Positions 40,101-52,917 of a DNA stretch of 64,000 nt are shown piece after piece (positions within the stretch are counted from its first letter, which is position 1; every line of letters starts with the position of its first letter). The notes beneath the pieces are model-generated. The model was not told where the DNA came from. It worked only from the letters and a program-made list of their open reading frames with translations, and did not search any database. Made by a program: the position numbers and the translations under genes. Source of the stretch: Tetrahymena thermophila SB210 (taxonomy: Eukaryota; Ciliophora; Oligohymenophorea; Hymenostomatida; Tetrahymenidae); assembly GCF_000189635.1 (NCBI RefSeq), contig NW_002476426.1, forward strand, positions 682,001-746,000, read 5' to 3'.

Positions 40101-43100
40101 GCTCAATAAAAAATCAATAGATTTTTCTAAATTTGTCTCTTTTTCAAAGACATTAGAATAGTCAAATTTAAATTTATATTGCTTAACTGTTTCATGAAAT
40201 CCAGGTAATAAATTCTTTAAATCTTCCTTAAAATTAGCTACAAAAGAATTCATCAAATTTTCAATCTAAAATTCATAAAAGAATTATTTAAATATTATTT
40301 GGATTAGAATTATATCAATTACTTCTTCTATTCTAGATCTGAGAGTGTGCAAGTGAGATTATGAAGAAATAATTGTCTAGTGATCTTTTTCAACAAACAC
40401 TACTTTATTCTTCATTCCTAAATAGTATAAATTTAAAATTTCACTACATCTTAAGCCTAAATCATTTATTTTTGCCTCCACAAACTTTAAACATATGTTT
40501 ATAAATGATTATTAAATTTAATAATAAAATAATTTACTTTATAATTTTTTAAGAAAACCACAAATTAATCTAATGTTTAAGGATTTTTAATGACTAAATT
40601 TAAATATTCATCTGTAATCTTATTAAAATCGTATGCTCTCATAATTGTTATGGTAGGCATTTTTTCAAACAAAACTTTTAAGCTGGATTATGCAGAATTT
40701 TTTAGTGTTTCTTTGATCGGATTTATATCAAAGAAAAATATACCTTGCTCTTCTTCTACTTTCAAAGAGCATAAATATTAGTCATCGTGCTAATATTTCT
40801 CAATTACTTCACTTAATTACTCTGATTCCATGTCATCATAAATTTAAGGATTTATATTTTGATGCTCTTAATAGATTTCAAGAGGTTTAACTAATTTCAG
40901 GCTTTATTTATATATTTATTTATAAGCTATATCCACGGCTTCTTGAACTCTTCTTAAATTGTTAACAAATTATTCATCATGATAAATGAGATGACTTAGA
41001 TTTATTTTTTCTTATGCTAATTCAATAAAATCTAAATCTTTACTTTATAAATATTCAAGAATCTCGCCTCTTAGGGCAAATTAAATATGATCATTTATTA
41101 AATCCTAAATTGCTGCTCTTACGATTTCATCGAATTCATCTTTAAACTCAACTTCTGAGGGAAAAAGACTGAGCTTATTTTCACATTCAGAAGCAATACA
41201 TTGTATCCAACTGATATGTTCAATTATATTGAAATTTTCATCTTACATATACCTATTAAAATAAATATTATATTTTTTCTAATCAAATAAAAATGTTATT
41301 TACCTGTTAAAATTTTCTATTTTTGTTGCTAAATTATCAGTTGCAAATTAAACTAATTGTAACTTAGATTCTAAGACGATATAATCTATGCATTTAGTGA
41401 AATTCTTAAGCTTTTTTTAGTGTATTTTAAGAGTAGCTTCAGCTGCATATGGCATATCTCTATATTCAGAGTCTCCAATTAGCATACCTGCTTTTTATTT
41501 TATCTAAATTATTAAATTAAAATTTAAAAGTTAGGTTCTAAGATTAAATCTATTTACATTTTAAAAATTAGATATATCAGAAATATCTTCATCTTTATTA
41601 GGAATACGGAAATCCCTTTTGAATTTCTTCAATGAAAAATCGCATGCAGCTTAAATAATATTCATAATTATAGATTAGTGAGAGTTGACTTAATTTACTA
41701 AATGATTTTTCCTGTAATTCTCAGCTTTTACCTTAAATTCGTCAAATTTGACAGGTTAAGTAAATTTAACATCAAAAAACAAAGCTTATTTCTATTCAAT
41801 ACATTCAGACCTAATCTTAATAAGCGATTCTCTCATAACAGGATCTAATAATAATAATTTATACTCTAAAATCTTTGAACACTCCTTCATAATATTTCTT
41901 TTCATGAGTTTTTTCCATAAAAAGAAGTTTTTCCACATCCTGAAAGTTTTAAAGAAATGAATATTAGCTGTATTATGATACAATTCATGTTCTCTTTCCC
42001 ACTCATCAAGTCTCATAAATCTCACTTCACTCTCTTTGAAATGTACTATACCCTAATATTTCATTAAATTTAACTCTTTAAATTAAAAAAATATTTTTAT
42101 TTTTATATAAAAATTAAATCTGAATTATTCCCTCCAACAATACTCTTTTAATAATTTACTAAAATATTTTTTAGCAATTTTAGTTAAAGAAGACATAAAT
42201 ACTTTTTAATTTAATTTTATACACAATCAAAAGAATTTTATAAATTACTCTTCTAGATATTGTCATATAATTTTGTGGGTTTCTTTCTGAAAAAGGAACA
42301 ATTTTCCAATCATAACAATTCAAACCAATTTAATTTAAATAACAAAACTCGTCTTTCATTTCCGCGTCAGTTCTTATCAAAGAAATGAAATCTATAGGAG
42401 ATAAATAATCATTAAAGAAAGGCTACTTTTTTTGTAATTATTGCATGTATTCTTAGTAGTTCTAATCTGAAATTGTTTTTTTCTAAAAATCTTATTAGTG
42501 TTATGACATTTTAGAAGGATTATTTTATTATTTTGAATGTCCTCCACCCAAAATTTTGGATTAATTATGTGAATTATTTTATATCATTATGCTTGCTCCG
42601 CCTTAAAGATTTTAGCTAAACTACTAATCTAAATCATCTTCCTCTTAAATTATGCTTTGGTTTCTTTTTCTTGGATATATTTCTGTTCTTGTCTACTTTT
42701 ATTCATCTATTTAAATTTATTTATCATTTTAATTAACTGAAGTACTGAATGATCTTATTCTTTCATGTTCTTGTTGCTCTAGATTTTTATTTTCCTTCTT
42801 TTCTGATTATATTTGTGAAGGATCTACTTTTTGGAATTTCAAATTTCTTTTTTGTTAAAACAATGCCTAATTTTCTTACTGTTAAAGTTGTACTGATTAT
42901 ATCATTTCTTACTCGTTTATTATCTAAAATTTATTATTTGGGTTGTTAGCAATATAAAGACGCTAGTTATTCTAAGGCTAAGTTTTTACTCTTAATGAAG
43001 TATTCAATAAATCATATCTTTCTTGGTTTTAAGAAATTGTAGATAATTCTGTCTTAACACGATAGTTTGAAGGTACATTCATATTTTCTTCATCAATATA

Positions 43101-43963
43101 AATGCTGTCATCTAATCCACTTTATTTTGATTTTTTATTTAATTTTTTAGATGGTGAAGGTTATCCAGGGATGAGTTAATCTTATATACTGAAAGACAAA
43201 TTGCTTGATGATATAACTCTCTTTCTAGATTCAGATCTATCTCTTAGTTAAACTTTTGGTACAAGAGTTGGAAAATGCTCCTTTGATGGCCCTATTAAGG
43301 CTGCTTTATCTAATGAAAAACTTGTCTTATGCCTTACAATAGGTAAAACTGATTTATTATCACTATTAGGTGATAAGTTGGTTTATGGTTTAATTTACTA
43401 TTACGAATTATCTAATATTTAAATTGAATTCTAATTTAGTTTATCCACTTGTACGATTGATTATACATTTGAGTTAATAATGGTATTTAGATTTACAATA
43501 GAAGATGAATTAGTCAACTATTTTGAACCTGTATTTACACTTTATGTTTATAATTAAATAGAGGGCTGCATTTAAAATTTCTCTTTATTATATCTGTTCC
43601 TTAAAAAGCTTTACTTATTTTATCCTTGAACGAGCTCGACACTTTTCTATTGTAAAAAGATTGTTAATTATTCAAAATGGATTTTGTGAAATTAAATAGC
43701 TTTATCATAAAAATATTCTTTTTCAATAATACAATTAATATTAAAAAACATTTTAATCTAAAAAAAGTATTAACTTATATTTTTTCCTAAAACTCTTCTT
43801 CGATTGCTTATCTATAAATGCGATGTGCAACTGAATGTTCAGGCAGTTATGTAGAATTCTAATTATTCATTTAAATTCCATCATTTTAAAGCTTGTTATT
43901 TTATGTAGGCGAAGGATAACGCTAATTTTATCCAAGATGGAAAGAATTGTTCTTCCTTTTCAT
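28150..43963 (-). CDS. Axonemal dynein heavy chain (single-headed inner-arm type)
   Basis: Minus-strand motor gene of nearly 16 kb with many short introns. It has a Gln/Asn-rich leader, then [20 protein letters not shown] and EFCYLNQIGL typical of inner-arm chains, tail and linker, six AAA modules, a coiled-coil stalk (about 32700-33600) and the C-terminal domain. P-loops: AAA1 GPAGTGKTE (37926-37952) with Walker B CLDEFNR; AAA2 GPTMSGKS (36965-36988); AAA3 GETGTGKT split by an intron (about 35550-35625) with [13 protein letters not shown]4 [10 protein letters not shown] (about 34440-34560). It ends [37 protein letters not shown], then TGA (28150-28152). The start is less sure. I prefer ATG 43961-43963 ([14 protein letters not shown]...), with a small second exon near 43625-43660; ATG 43466-43468 ([10 protein letters not shown]) is an in-frame alternative preceded by TGA. 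Confidence 0.93.
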
Positions 43964-45216
43964 AGTTCAATTTTTTTACAAGTAATGGCTTTATCTTAAA
44001 AAATAGAAATTGTTGAAAATCCTCTTTTATATAAAAAATAATAATTATGCTCTTTAAGACAATTTAATTCATAAATTAATTACTCGTTTCTACGAAATTT
44101 ATGGAGGATATAAGAGATACATTATTGAATTAATGATATTTTTAATATTAAGAAAATGTAATGAGCTATTAATCATAATTTTATAATAATAAATCTTGTG
44201 GTCACAAAATCCCTAACTTAAATACCTTAAAATGAAATTAATATACTTCATTAATTTTATATAATTTTTCTAATTTCCTTGTAAGTAATTTAAAACTACA
44301 AAAATTCGAATTACATATTTTATTTATTATCTATTTGCATTTTCTCTGTAAGGACAGAGCTATTTGCATTTTTGTTCCTTTTCGCAGTTTTCAATGTAAA
44401 AATTAATTTTAAAATTGTTTTAAAAAATTAAGAATTAATTAAAATATTTGAAAAAAAATCAATTCTTTGTTTGAATTTGTAATTTTATATTTTCTGAATT
44501 TGTTTTTATTCTTATTTGATACAAAAATTTAAAATTTCATTTAAATAAAAGAAAATTATTTATTTTAAAATTTTAAATTTCTCATAAAAAATAATTAAAA
44601 TATTTCTAATCAAAATAATAATTTTTTTAAGTTAAATTTATTTTAGAAATTATTTAATTTGAAAATTGCAAATTATTTTAGAAATTGATTAACTAAATAG
44701 AAATAATTTAAGAAAGTAAATAAATTGAAAAAAAATAGTTGCAAATGATTAAAAGAATATTAAAAATGGTATACAACAAACATATTTTTGTATATAAACA
44801 ATTAATTTTGTTTAATTTGGAAATAATTTATTTTTATTTTAGTGTGAATTTTAAAATATTAACTCTGGTTGAATTTTATATAATAATTATAAATATTATT
44901 TTCTTAATGATTTAGATGGATGGATGGATTGATTGATGAATTTGTTAAATTTTTATTTTCTATATTTTCTCTTGGCAGGATTTTACAGAAACTTAAATTT
45001 AAGTTTTATTCAATTTAATTTATTTAACTAAAATGTTTATGTATTTAATTCGTTTACTTTAAGATTTGATGGATGATTGAATGCACTCTTATAAAGTAAT
45101 TAGTTTTAATGATTTTATAGATATAGTTATTATTGAATTTATTTTTAAAAGAGTTAATATAAATAGAAGTAAATTTATATTAGATTTTATCAAAAGTAGG
45201 AAGTTATTTATTTCTT
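43964..45216. other. Intergenic region, dynein 5' side to POLR1A 3' end
   Basis: AT-rich spacer with a short GATG run at 44915-44938 and no convincing gene. The left part should contain the dynein promoter. Confidence 0.55.
44915..44938. repeat. (GATG/GATT)n microsatellite
   Basis: About six tetranucleotide units (GATGGATGGATGGATTGATT then GATG) in the intergenic spacer. Confidence 0.8.
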
Positions 45217-48200
45217 TCAAACCTTATGGAGAATGTCGAAAACACCAGTACCTACTTAGGGAACTCTACCTAAGACAATTGAGGAAGAAGGAGTAGAAAG
45301 AGTATCGATTTCATTATTTGTAGCAGCATTTGTAAGGAATTTAACACAAGTTTCGAAAGACATCTTGAGGAAAGGACTGATGCTTTCATCCATCCAAACT
45401 CTATTCATGGCCTTCATTTCTCCGCTGAAAGTAAGATAATCAGCAATTAAGTACAAGTGTCTGTAATCAACAACGACACCATAAACACCGAACACAGTGA
45501 CGATTTCTTTTACAATTGCATTTCTAGCAGCTTCAATCTAATTATTAAAATATAATTAATATGTAAATAATCAAAATAAAATATTTTTTTGTTAAAAAAA
45601 ATGAATTTCTTACACCGTAACATTTGTTTAAGGCAGCTATATCATTTGAGTCTATAGTATTAGAGTCGAAGTGATCCATTTTCCAGATTTACTTGAAATT
45701 AACACCTTCTGTTTAAATTTGATAAGAAGTGGCTCCTTTATTATCCTTTTTGAGGACAGTTGCATTAGAGATATTCTTTACTTCATAAACCAAAGTCTTC
45801 TTTAATATTTTTTCAACCAAGCTATTTTATGTAAAATGAGAATTAATAAGTGTTTTTTTAAAATTGAAGAAAGCACAAATAAATAAAAAATAGTAAAGAA
45901 TTATTACTTGACCATCAATAACTTCTTAGAATCTAAAGGTAATTTAATGTTACAAACTATACGTTCACCTTCTATAGTATGACCCTTTTTGATTAATATA
46001 TAGATATTACTTATGGTTTTGAATATTTATTAATAGCTTACGTTGTAATAAGGAGAAGCTTCAAATAATTCTGCTTTGGAAGTTCTAGTTGGGACTCTCT
46101 TTACTGGTTCTGCAGATTGAGGTTTGGACTTAGATTTTAATTCATCTTCTGTCTCAGTAAATATGCCATATTCTACTTCGCTTACTAAAGCATCAGCAGC
46201 TTTCTTTAATTCTTCACCATCTGAAGCAGCTTCTTTGTCGAAATCGCTAACTAAGCCTTCAGTTTCCATACCGCTGCCTTTTTAAATTATAATTAGGTTA
46301 ATATTTTTAAATAATTTATTTAAAATAATTTTACTTTCATTTTCTTTCTTCTTAAGAACTCTAGTTTAAAGTTCAGATTTTTAATCACGTTTAAGTTCTT
46401 TGTTAATGTATTAGAAGAGGTTAGGAAGGAAGACCTTTTCAATTCTACGATTAATTGTGTCAATGTTTAATTAGAATGCGAAGTGAATAGCTTCTAAGTC
46501 TTCTAAGTTGATTTTAATTTCATAGTGTCTGAAACGTTCATTGAAGGGTAAAATATTGTTATCAACAACAATAATTTTTTGTTCCTTGACTTCGATGTTA
46601 TTAACAAGTTCTAATAAATTAATTTTTTAGAGCTTACGAGCATGATTTTGAACTTATTCTTTGTTTTAAGCAACTTCAGGATTTGAAAGATTTAAAAGCA
46701 TGACTGGAGTCTTCAATTTGTCTGTAGCAGTCATCAAGATTTCTCTTAGACGAGGAATACCCAAGGTAAGGTTAACACCACCGTGACCAGCCAAGTGGAA
46801 AGTATTCAATGTCATCTATGTAGATGGTTCACCGATAGCTTGGGCTGCAAGACAACCAACAGAATCACCAGGATGAATGAGAGAGTTAAGGTATTTTACA
46901 TTGAAAAGCATATGGAATTTTTAAGGACTTAATTAATCCTACTTTATGTTGAAGATGTTGCTGTAAGGATCAGCACTTTGCTATTCTTTCTTAATGTATT
47001 CCTTTACATTCTTGTAGACACGTTCAGAAACAGAGCCAATGTGTTTACCAGGTAAAAAGTTGTTCATAATAGTGTCACAAGTTTTCTTTTCTGTTTCAGA
47101 ACTTTCTTATCTCTTTCTTTTCTTCAAGAAACGATTGACAGATTCGAAATCATGAGAGTCTTTCAAGTGATAAGGATCATATTTTTGAGTGAAAGAAGTA
47201 AAGTTTTCAGCTAAGAAACGGAATTTTTCTAAATATTTAACTTTATTGGGATCAATAGAGTCTTCACCATAATAGAATTGGACAACTGAGCCATCAGCAT
47301 CTCTGACAGTGTAGTCATATGCAACTTTAAGTGCTTCTAAGTGCTTCATTAAGCATCTTTGGAGATATCCGGATCTACTTGTTTTGACAGCAGTATCAAT
47401 CAAACCTTCTCTACCAGCCATACAATGGAAGAAGAATTCAGCAGGTCTAAGACCACTCAAGAAACGATCACTAATAAAACCACCTATTTATTTTAATATA
47501 TATTTAATTAAATTAATAAAACAAGTAAATAAATTTTTTTATTACCAGCTCTTGGGTTGGGATCATATGGTAAGAAGCAAGGAAGAGTACGACCAGTAGC
47601 CATAACGGGAACTCTACGACCTTCTAATTCTTATTGACCAAGTAAGGCAGAAACTTACGTATGGTTGACTTTAGAACCCTTAGCACCAGAATTAGTCATT
47701 GTAGTGAAATTGTTGAAAGGGAATTTTTTAATAAGACCACCGAGAGCAGTGTTAAGAATTTTGGAACCTTTTTAAGACATAGTTGACTTATAAACATTAT
47801 CTTAAGCTTCAGCAAGTTGGGGATCACGAACGAGCTTTCTTTGAATTTACTCAAGAATGGGATTTTCATTTGAAAGATAGTCAACTTCGGGCTTACGTTT
47901 AAGAACATTAGAAGAGAATCTACCTTTGCTGTTGAGAACAAAATTAGGTCTGTTATATAAATTCCAGCCTTAAGGAACTTCATAGTCTTTCATACCAACG
48001 AATTCAGCACATGCAAGGACACCATCAACGTGTGCAGCCTTGATTTCTTGAAGACGTTATTCATCACTCTCTTTGCTGACAAGAAGATCATCCATACCGC
48101 AAGTAAAACCATGCATTTAGAGATGGGCACTGAGTAATTTAGCAAGAGCAGTGAAAAGCTTACCTGTTAGAGATGCTCCATATAATTCATAAAAAGCGTG

Positions 48201-51200
48201 CATAAGACCATAAGTGGCACCAGCACCAAATTAGTTTTTATCCAAAACACCCTAAAGAAGTTCATTATCTCTGATTATGACAACTGTATCGTCCTTATAA
48301 ATACCAGTCAATTCGTCAGCAGTAAGCTTTGCCTTCATTTCCATATAGACACCTTATTCATAATCTTTCTTTTGATTCTATTAGACTACAATCTTGATGA
48401 TGTTTGTGATGAGTTGTTTACCAGTCCACAAAGGTTTGGGTTTTTGAATAGCAGGAGGAACTAAGAAAATCTTATAAGGCTTTGTGGTAGAATTATTATT
48501 CTTTTCAAACATGTTCCAAGTAGCAGCGTAGACAAGCTCTTAGAATTCTTCTTTTTGTAAGAATTTTTCCTTATGAGTCAAGAATACAGCTGAAACAATA
48601 GTATCTTGAATCAATTCTCTCAAAGGATTACCGTTAGTGGTGTTAATGAATTAACGATCATTTAAACTAATGTGATAACCTTCAGCTCTGGCTAAATGAG
48701 ATTAAAGGAAATGCAAGTTCATTTCATCACCATCGAAATCTGCATTATATGATTTACAGTTTGCATAGTGCATTCTAATAGTTTATTCTCTGGGAAGTAC
48801 TCTAGCTATATGACTCATCAATGAAGCTTTATGTAGGGTAGGCTATTATAGTTTAAAAATAAAATAAGCTTACTCTTAAAAAAAAAACAACAACAAAAGT
48901 AAAAGTTTGAGTTAAAAAATAAATTTGTTAAAAATTACTTGTCTATTGAAAAGGAGGACATCACCAGATTATAAATGACGATAGACAACTTTATTTTTAG
49001 AGTTATTTAAAAGAGTCTTAGCAAGACCTATTCTTTATTGCTCATTGAGAGCTTCAAGGGAAATCTTGTTTCCGTTTTCAACAATGAAATTTGCACCAGG
49101 ATGTTAGAAAGGACCATTGATAATAAGTTTTCTGAGATGCTTAGCATTATATTCATTTACATATTCAGGGAAAGTAAGTTTTTTTGCAACAAAAAGTGGA
49201 ACACCGACTTCATTAGTGTTTAAATTAGGATCAGGAGAAATAACTGATCTAGCTGCGTAGTTAACACGCTTACCCATCATTTTCATTCTAAAGAGACCTT
49301 CCTTCTTTTCAAGGAGTTAACGAATACCTGTACCTTCACGATCTTAAGTCTTAGTAGCCTTAGAAGAATCTAAAAAGCAGTTAACAGCTTCTTGTATATC
49401 TAACCACTTAGTGATGACATCATTAAGCTTAACAATATTGTTAATAGTTTGCTAGAAATTCTAGTTTTGCTTTAATTATAATTAATTTTAAAAGCGAGAA
49501 TCAAGCTAATCTATTAATTTCTTTTTCTTTTCTTCGCTTAAACTTTGTCTTTGCAAGACAATCATACGTCTTAATTCAACATTGAATTATAAAATTTTTG
49601 TCAAAACTACAGTATGTCCATGCAAGAATGTTTATTCTCCAAGCTTATTTTCAGGTCTAAATCTATTGGGAGTTACTGGAATAACTTCAATAAAGAACAT
49701 ATTATAGTCATTTCTTCTTATCATAAAACCTATTAAATTAAAATAAATTAGTTATTATTTTCTAGAAAAAAAATATATTAACAAATAAATAAATACCTTT
49801 AGAAGAGTTTTTTAAAGTTTAAGGAGTAACTTCGATAGTACCGTAAATGATGTTAAGCAATTTTCTTTCTTCATCCCAAAATCTTCTCATTAATTCTTTT
49901 ACTTCTAAAGGATCAAGATATTTTTAATTAGCATTAGCTTTTTCAGCCTTAGAGTGACCAGACTCACTTTGATCATCATCAGAAGTGTAGTCATCTTAGT
50001 GTTTCTTTTGGCTTGAAGACTTCTTTGCTTCGCTAGAACTTTTCTTTATGAAAAACTTTGAAAAACCTTCTTTTCTAATTGCTTATTATGGTTCTTTGCA
50101 GTGAGGGCATTTGCCAATATTTATGCTATTCCAAAATTCTTTGAGGGCTTATTCAAATGCACTGTTCATGGCATTTGTGTAAGAAACACCCTTTGAAAAC
50201 TATTCTGTATTATTTTGCTTAACATTAATTAAAGAGAGCAATTGCTTCTTTTTATCTTCAAGGTTGTTAATATTATTCTAATAAATCTTAGCTCCTTCCT
50301 ATTCAATTTAAGACTTCTTAGGCATTATTTATTCAGTGTCAGATGACTTGTAATCACTAGATTTACGACGCTTGTCAGCATATGACTATATTTGAGTTGT
50401 TTCTTTATTATTTTAAATTTAAAGGATACTCAAACTTTCACATGTTTATTTATATTCTTTAGCTTCGAAGATGTAACCAAGCTTAATAAGAGTAAAAACA
50501 TTAGCAAACATCTTGAGTTTTTAATTTGTCATTCTAAACTTATTGCATTTTAAACACTAGGCTCTATTTAAATAAATTTATAATTATTTTAATTACTTGT
50601 TTTAGAAATAATGCAAAAATAGACAAATTTATGCTCTAATCTATTTATTGAAATCTTTTTATTTCTTAAATAGTAATTTGTAACAATGTATCTAAACATT
50701 TTTATGTTTAATAAGTAGACTAATAAATATACTTTTAAAATGTTAAATTTATTAGTCTAATATATGTTAAGATTGCTATTATATTGAATGTTTATTTGTA
50801 ACTAACTAACTAATCCTCTTATTTAGCTTTTAAATTTTTTAAAACTCTGTTTAATTATTTTGTTGGCTTAAAACTTCTTTATTTTTTGATTTAAAGATTT
50901 ACAAGATCGAGCTAAAATGTTTTGTTTCTTATATTTAATTTATTTTATTGAATAGAGGTATACCTTAATAACTTGAGCAACTTATCAATTAAGAAAGGGT
51001 TATAAACAGGTAAGAGGAGTTCTACGTGACCCATATGACCTATTTTATTTAATGTAGAAATAAAACGATTGAGTAAAATTTTTCAAAGTTATATTGAAAA
51101 TTCATGAAATCCGTAAATTTTTCTTAATGCTTATCAACTTAATGATTAACCAAAAATGCAAGATATCAGCTTCATGAAATTCAATGGATAAATCAAAATT

Positions 51201-51634
51201 TATTAATAAATTTATACCAGGACATTCCAATCCTTCACAACCACAAGTTTCGCAACGAGTAAATTTATCGTAAGGAGATACACCCATACAAGGATCATAT
51301 AAACCACCTTTGTTTATTAAAATATATTTCATTATATAATGCTTTGAGTATTGTAATAAATTTGGGAAAAAAAATATCAAAGTTTTAAAAGATTCCATAA
51401 CTACAATCTTTAAATAATCAAAGTAGCATTATGAAATCATGAAAAGGAATTTTATAAATTATGAAAAATCGATTTATTACCTTTGATAGGTCTATTTAAT
51501 GAGTCGAATGCAATAGGATTAGTTATTTCCTTTACTGACAATTTACGGATTTCGTCAGCAGTGTAATAAGAAAAGCCTACACCAGCGAGACGTCTACTAA
51601 TGACCTCTTGGAATTAGCCTAAACTATTACTCAT
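45217..51634 (-). CDS. POLR1A: RNA polymerase I largest subunit (RPA1/A190)
   Basis: Catalytic subunit that synthesises rRNA in the nucleolus. The minus-strand start is ATG 51632-51634, reading [20 protein letters not shown]; then [20 protein letters not shown] and [10 protein letters not shown] join over an intron to [20 protein letters not shown] (zinc-binding clamp). The Mg-binding loop [10 protein letters not shown] is intact (48726-48746). Downstream are [40 protein letters not shown] and [13 protein letters not shown] (bridge helix/trigger-loop region). An acidic insert (about 46030-46270) and the Pol I-type end [40 protein letters not shown] and [19 protein letters not shown] distinguish it from Pol II and III. 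There is no CTD heptad repeat. It stops at TGA 45217-45219. Several introns are present. Confidence 0.95.
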
Positions 51635-52917
51635 TTAATATCTATAAGTATATAATAATAATTCCTTTTATTTTTATTTTTTATCTTTTAATTTATCTTA
51701 TTTATTTCTTTCTTTTATTGCTTCTTTTTTTGATTCTATTTTTTATACTCTAAATTAATTTTGCACACAATGAGCATTCATTACTCATTTCAGATACTGT
51801 CATAAATGGCTTTGATTATCTTAAATTCCTATTAATTATCTTTCCTACTTTGTAAAATCTACTATTTACTTATCATGATATATATGCATTAAAAAATTAG
51901 AATAATCTTTCTTAAAATAAAATAAAAATGTACCTTAGACACATATAAACGCAGATATAAAAAATATAAAAATGAGAAAAAAATAACTCTTTATTATTCA
52001 AACTGATTTTTGACATTAACTAAATTGTAAATTTTAAGCTACGCTTTGTAGTATATAATATGGATTTAAATTTTATTAAATTAATAATTATTTAAGTAGA
52101 AATAGGTAAAGTAAATCTAAAAACCTATTTGCTTATACAGTCTAATTAAAAATCAAGAAACTTTCTTCAAATCATTATTAAACTATAAAAAATTATTAAA
52201 ATGTAAAAATTTTTGCTATCAGTGGCTTTTTGCTTCTTAATTAATTATTTAATTTTAACTTTCTTTTGATATATTTACCCTTGCATAAAAGAGAATGCTT
52301 TATAATTTAATAACATTTCAACGGATATAATAAATCTTCTTTGAATTTCATTTTATCATTGTTACCATTTTGAATATTTTTTTTGCTTTTTTTAATAAAT
52401 TCATTCATTATCAATAAATCATTTTTTAAAATACAAAATTATAATCGATTTTATTATAAATTTATGATTTGCAAATAATTTTATTATTTTTTTAATTCAT
52501 TCTTTATAAAAAATAATTGTTAAAAATATTAATTATTTGTGGTAAAAAAGATTTTTATTGTTAAGTATCTAAAAAATAAATCAAATAATAAAAAAATTAT
52601 TATTTTTTTAAATTGTTTTAAAAAATATTTTTATCATTTAAAAATAATTTATTTTAAGTAAAAATTAAATGAAAAGTTATAGACGCCTTTTACTTATAAA
52701 ATAAATTTTTTGTTATCTCTATTTTTTCTTATTTATTCAAAAATTATATTGAGTATCTTTTTGATGATTTTTAAGTAAAAAATCCGCAAATATTTTTATG
52801 AATTTTATTTAATTATCATTCATAAAAGAAAAATTGAAATTAATTAATAATTATCTGTAATTTTCATTTTGATTTGTTAGAAAAAAGGTAACTAAATACA
52901 AACAAAGAATAAATTAA
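51635..52917. other. Intergenic region between divergent POLR1A and THO2 genes
   Basis: About 1.3 kb of very AT-rich DNA between two divergent start codons; it should contain both promoters. No reading frame or repeat of note. Confidence 0.6.

Noticed and set aside
45081-45296. Plus-strand frame overlapping the 3' end of POLR1A
   Set aside because: It overlaps the conserved Pol I C-terminus on the minus strand and shows no similarity of its own.
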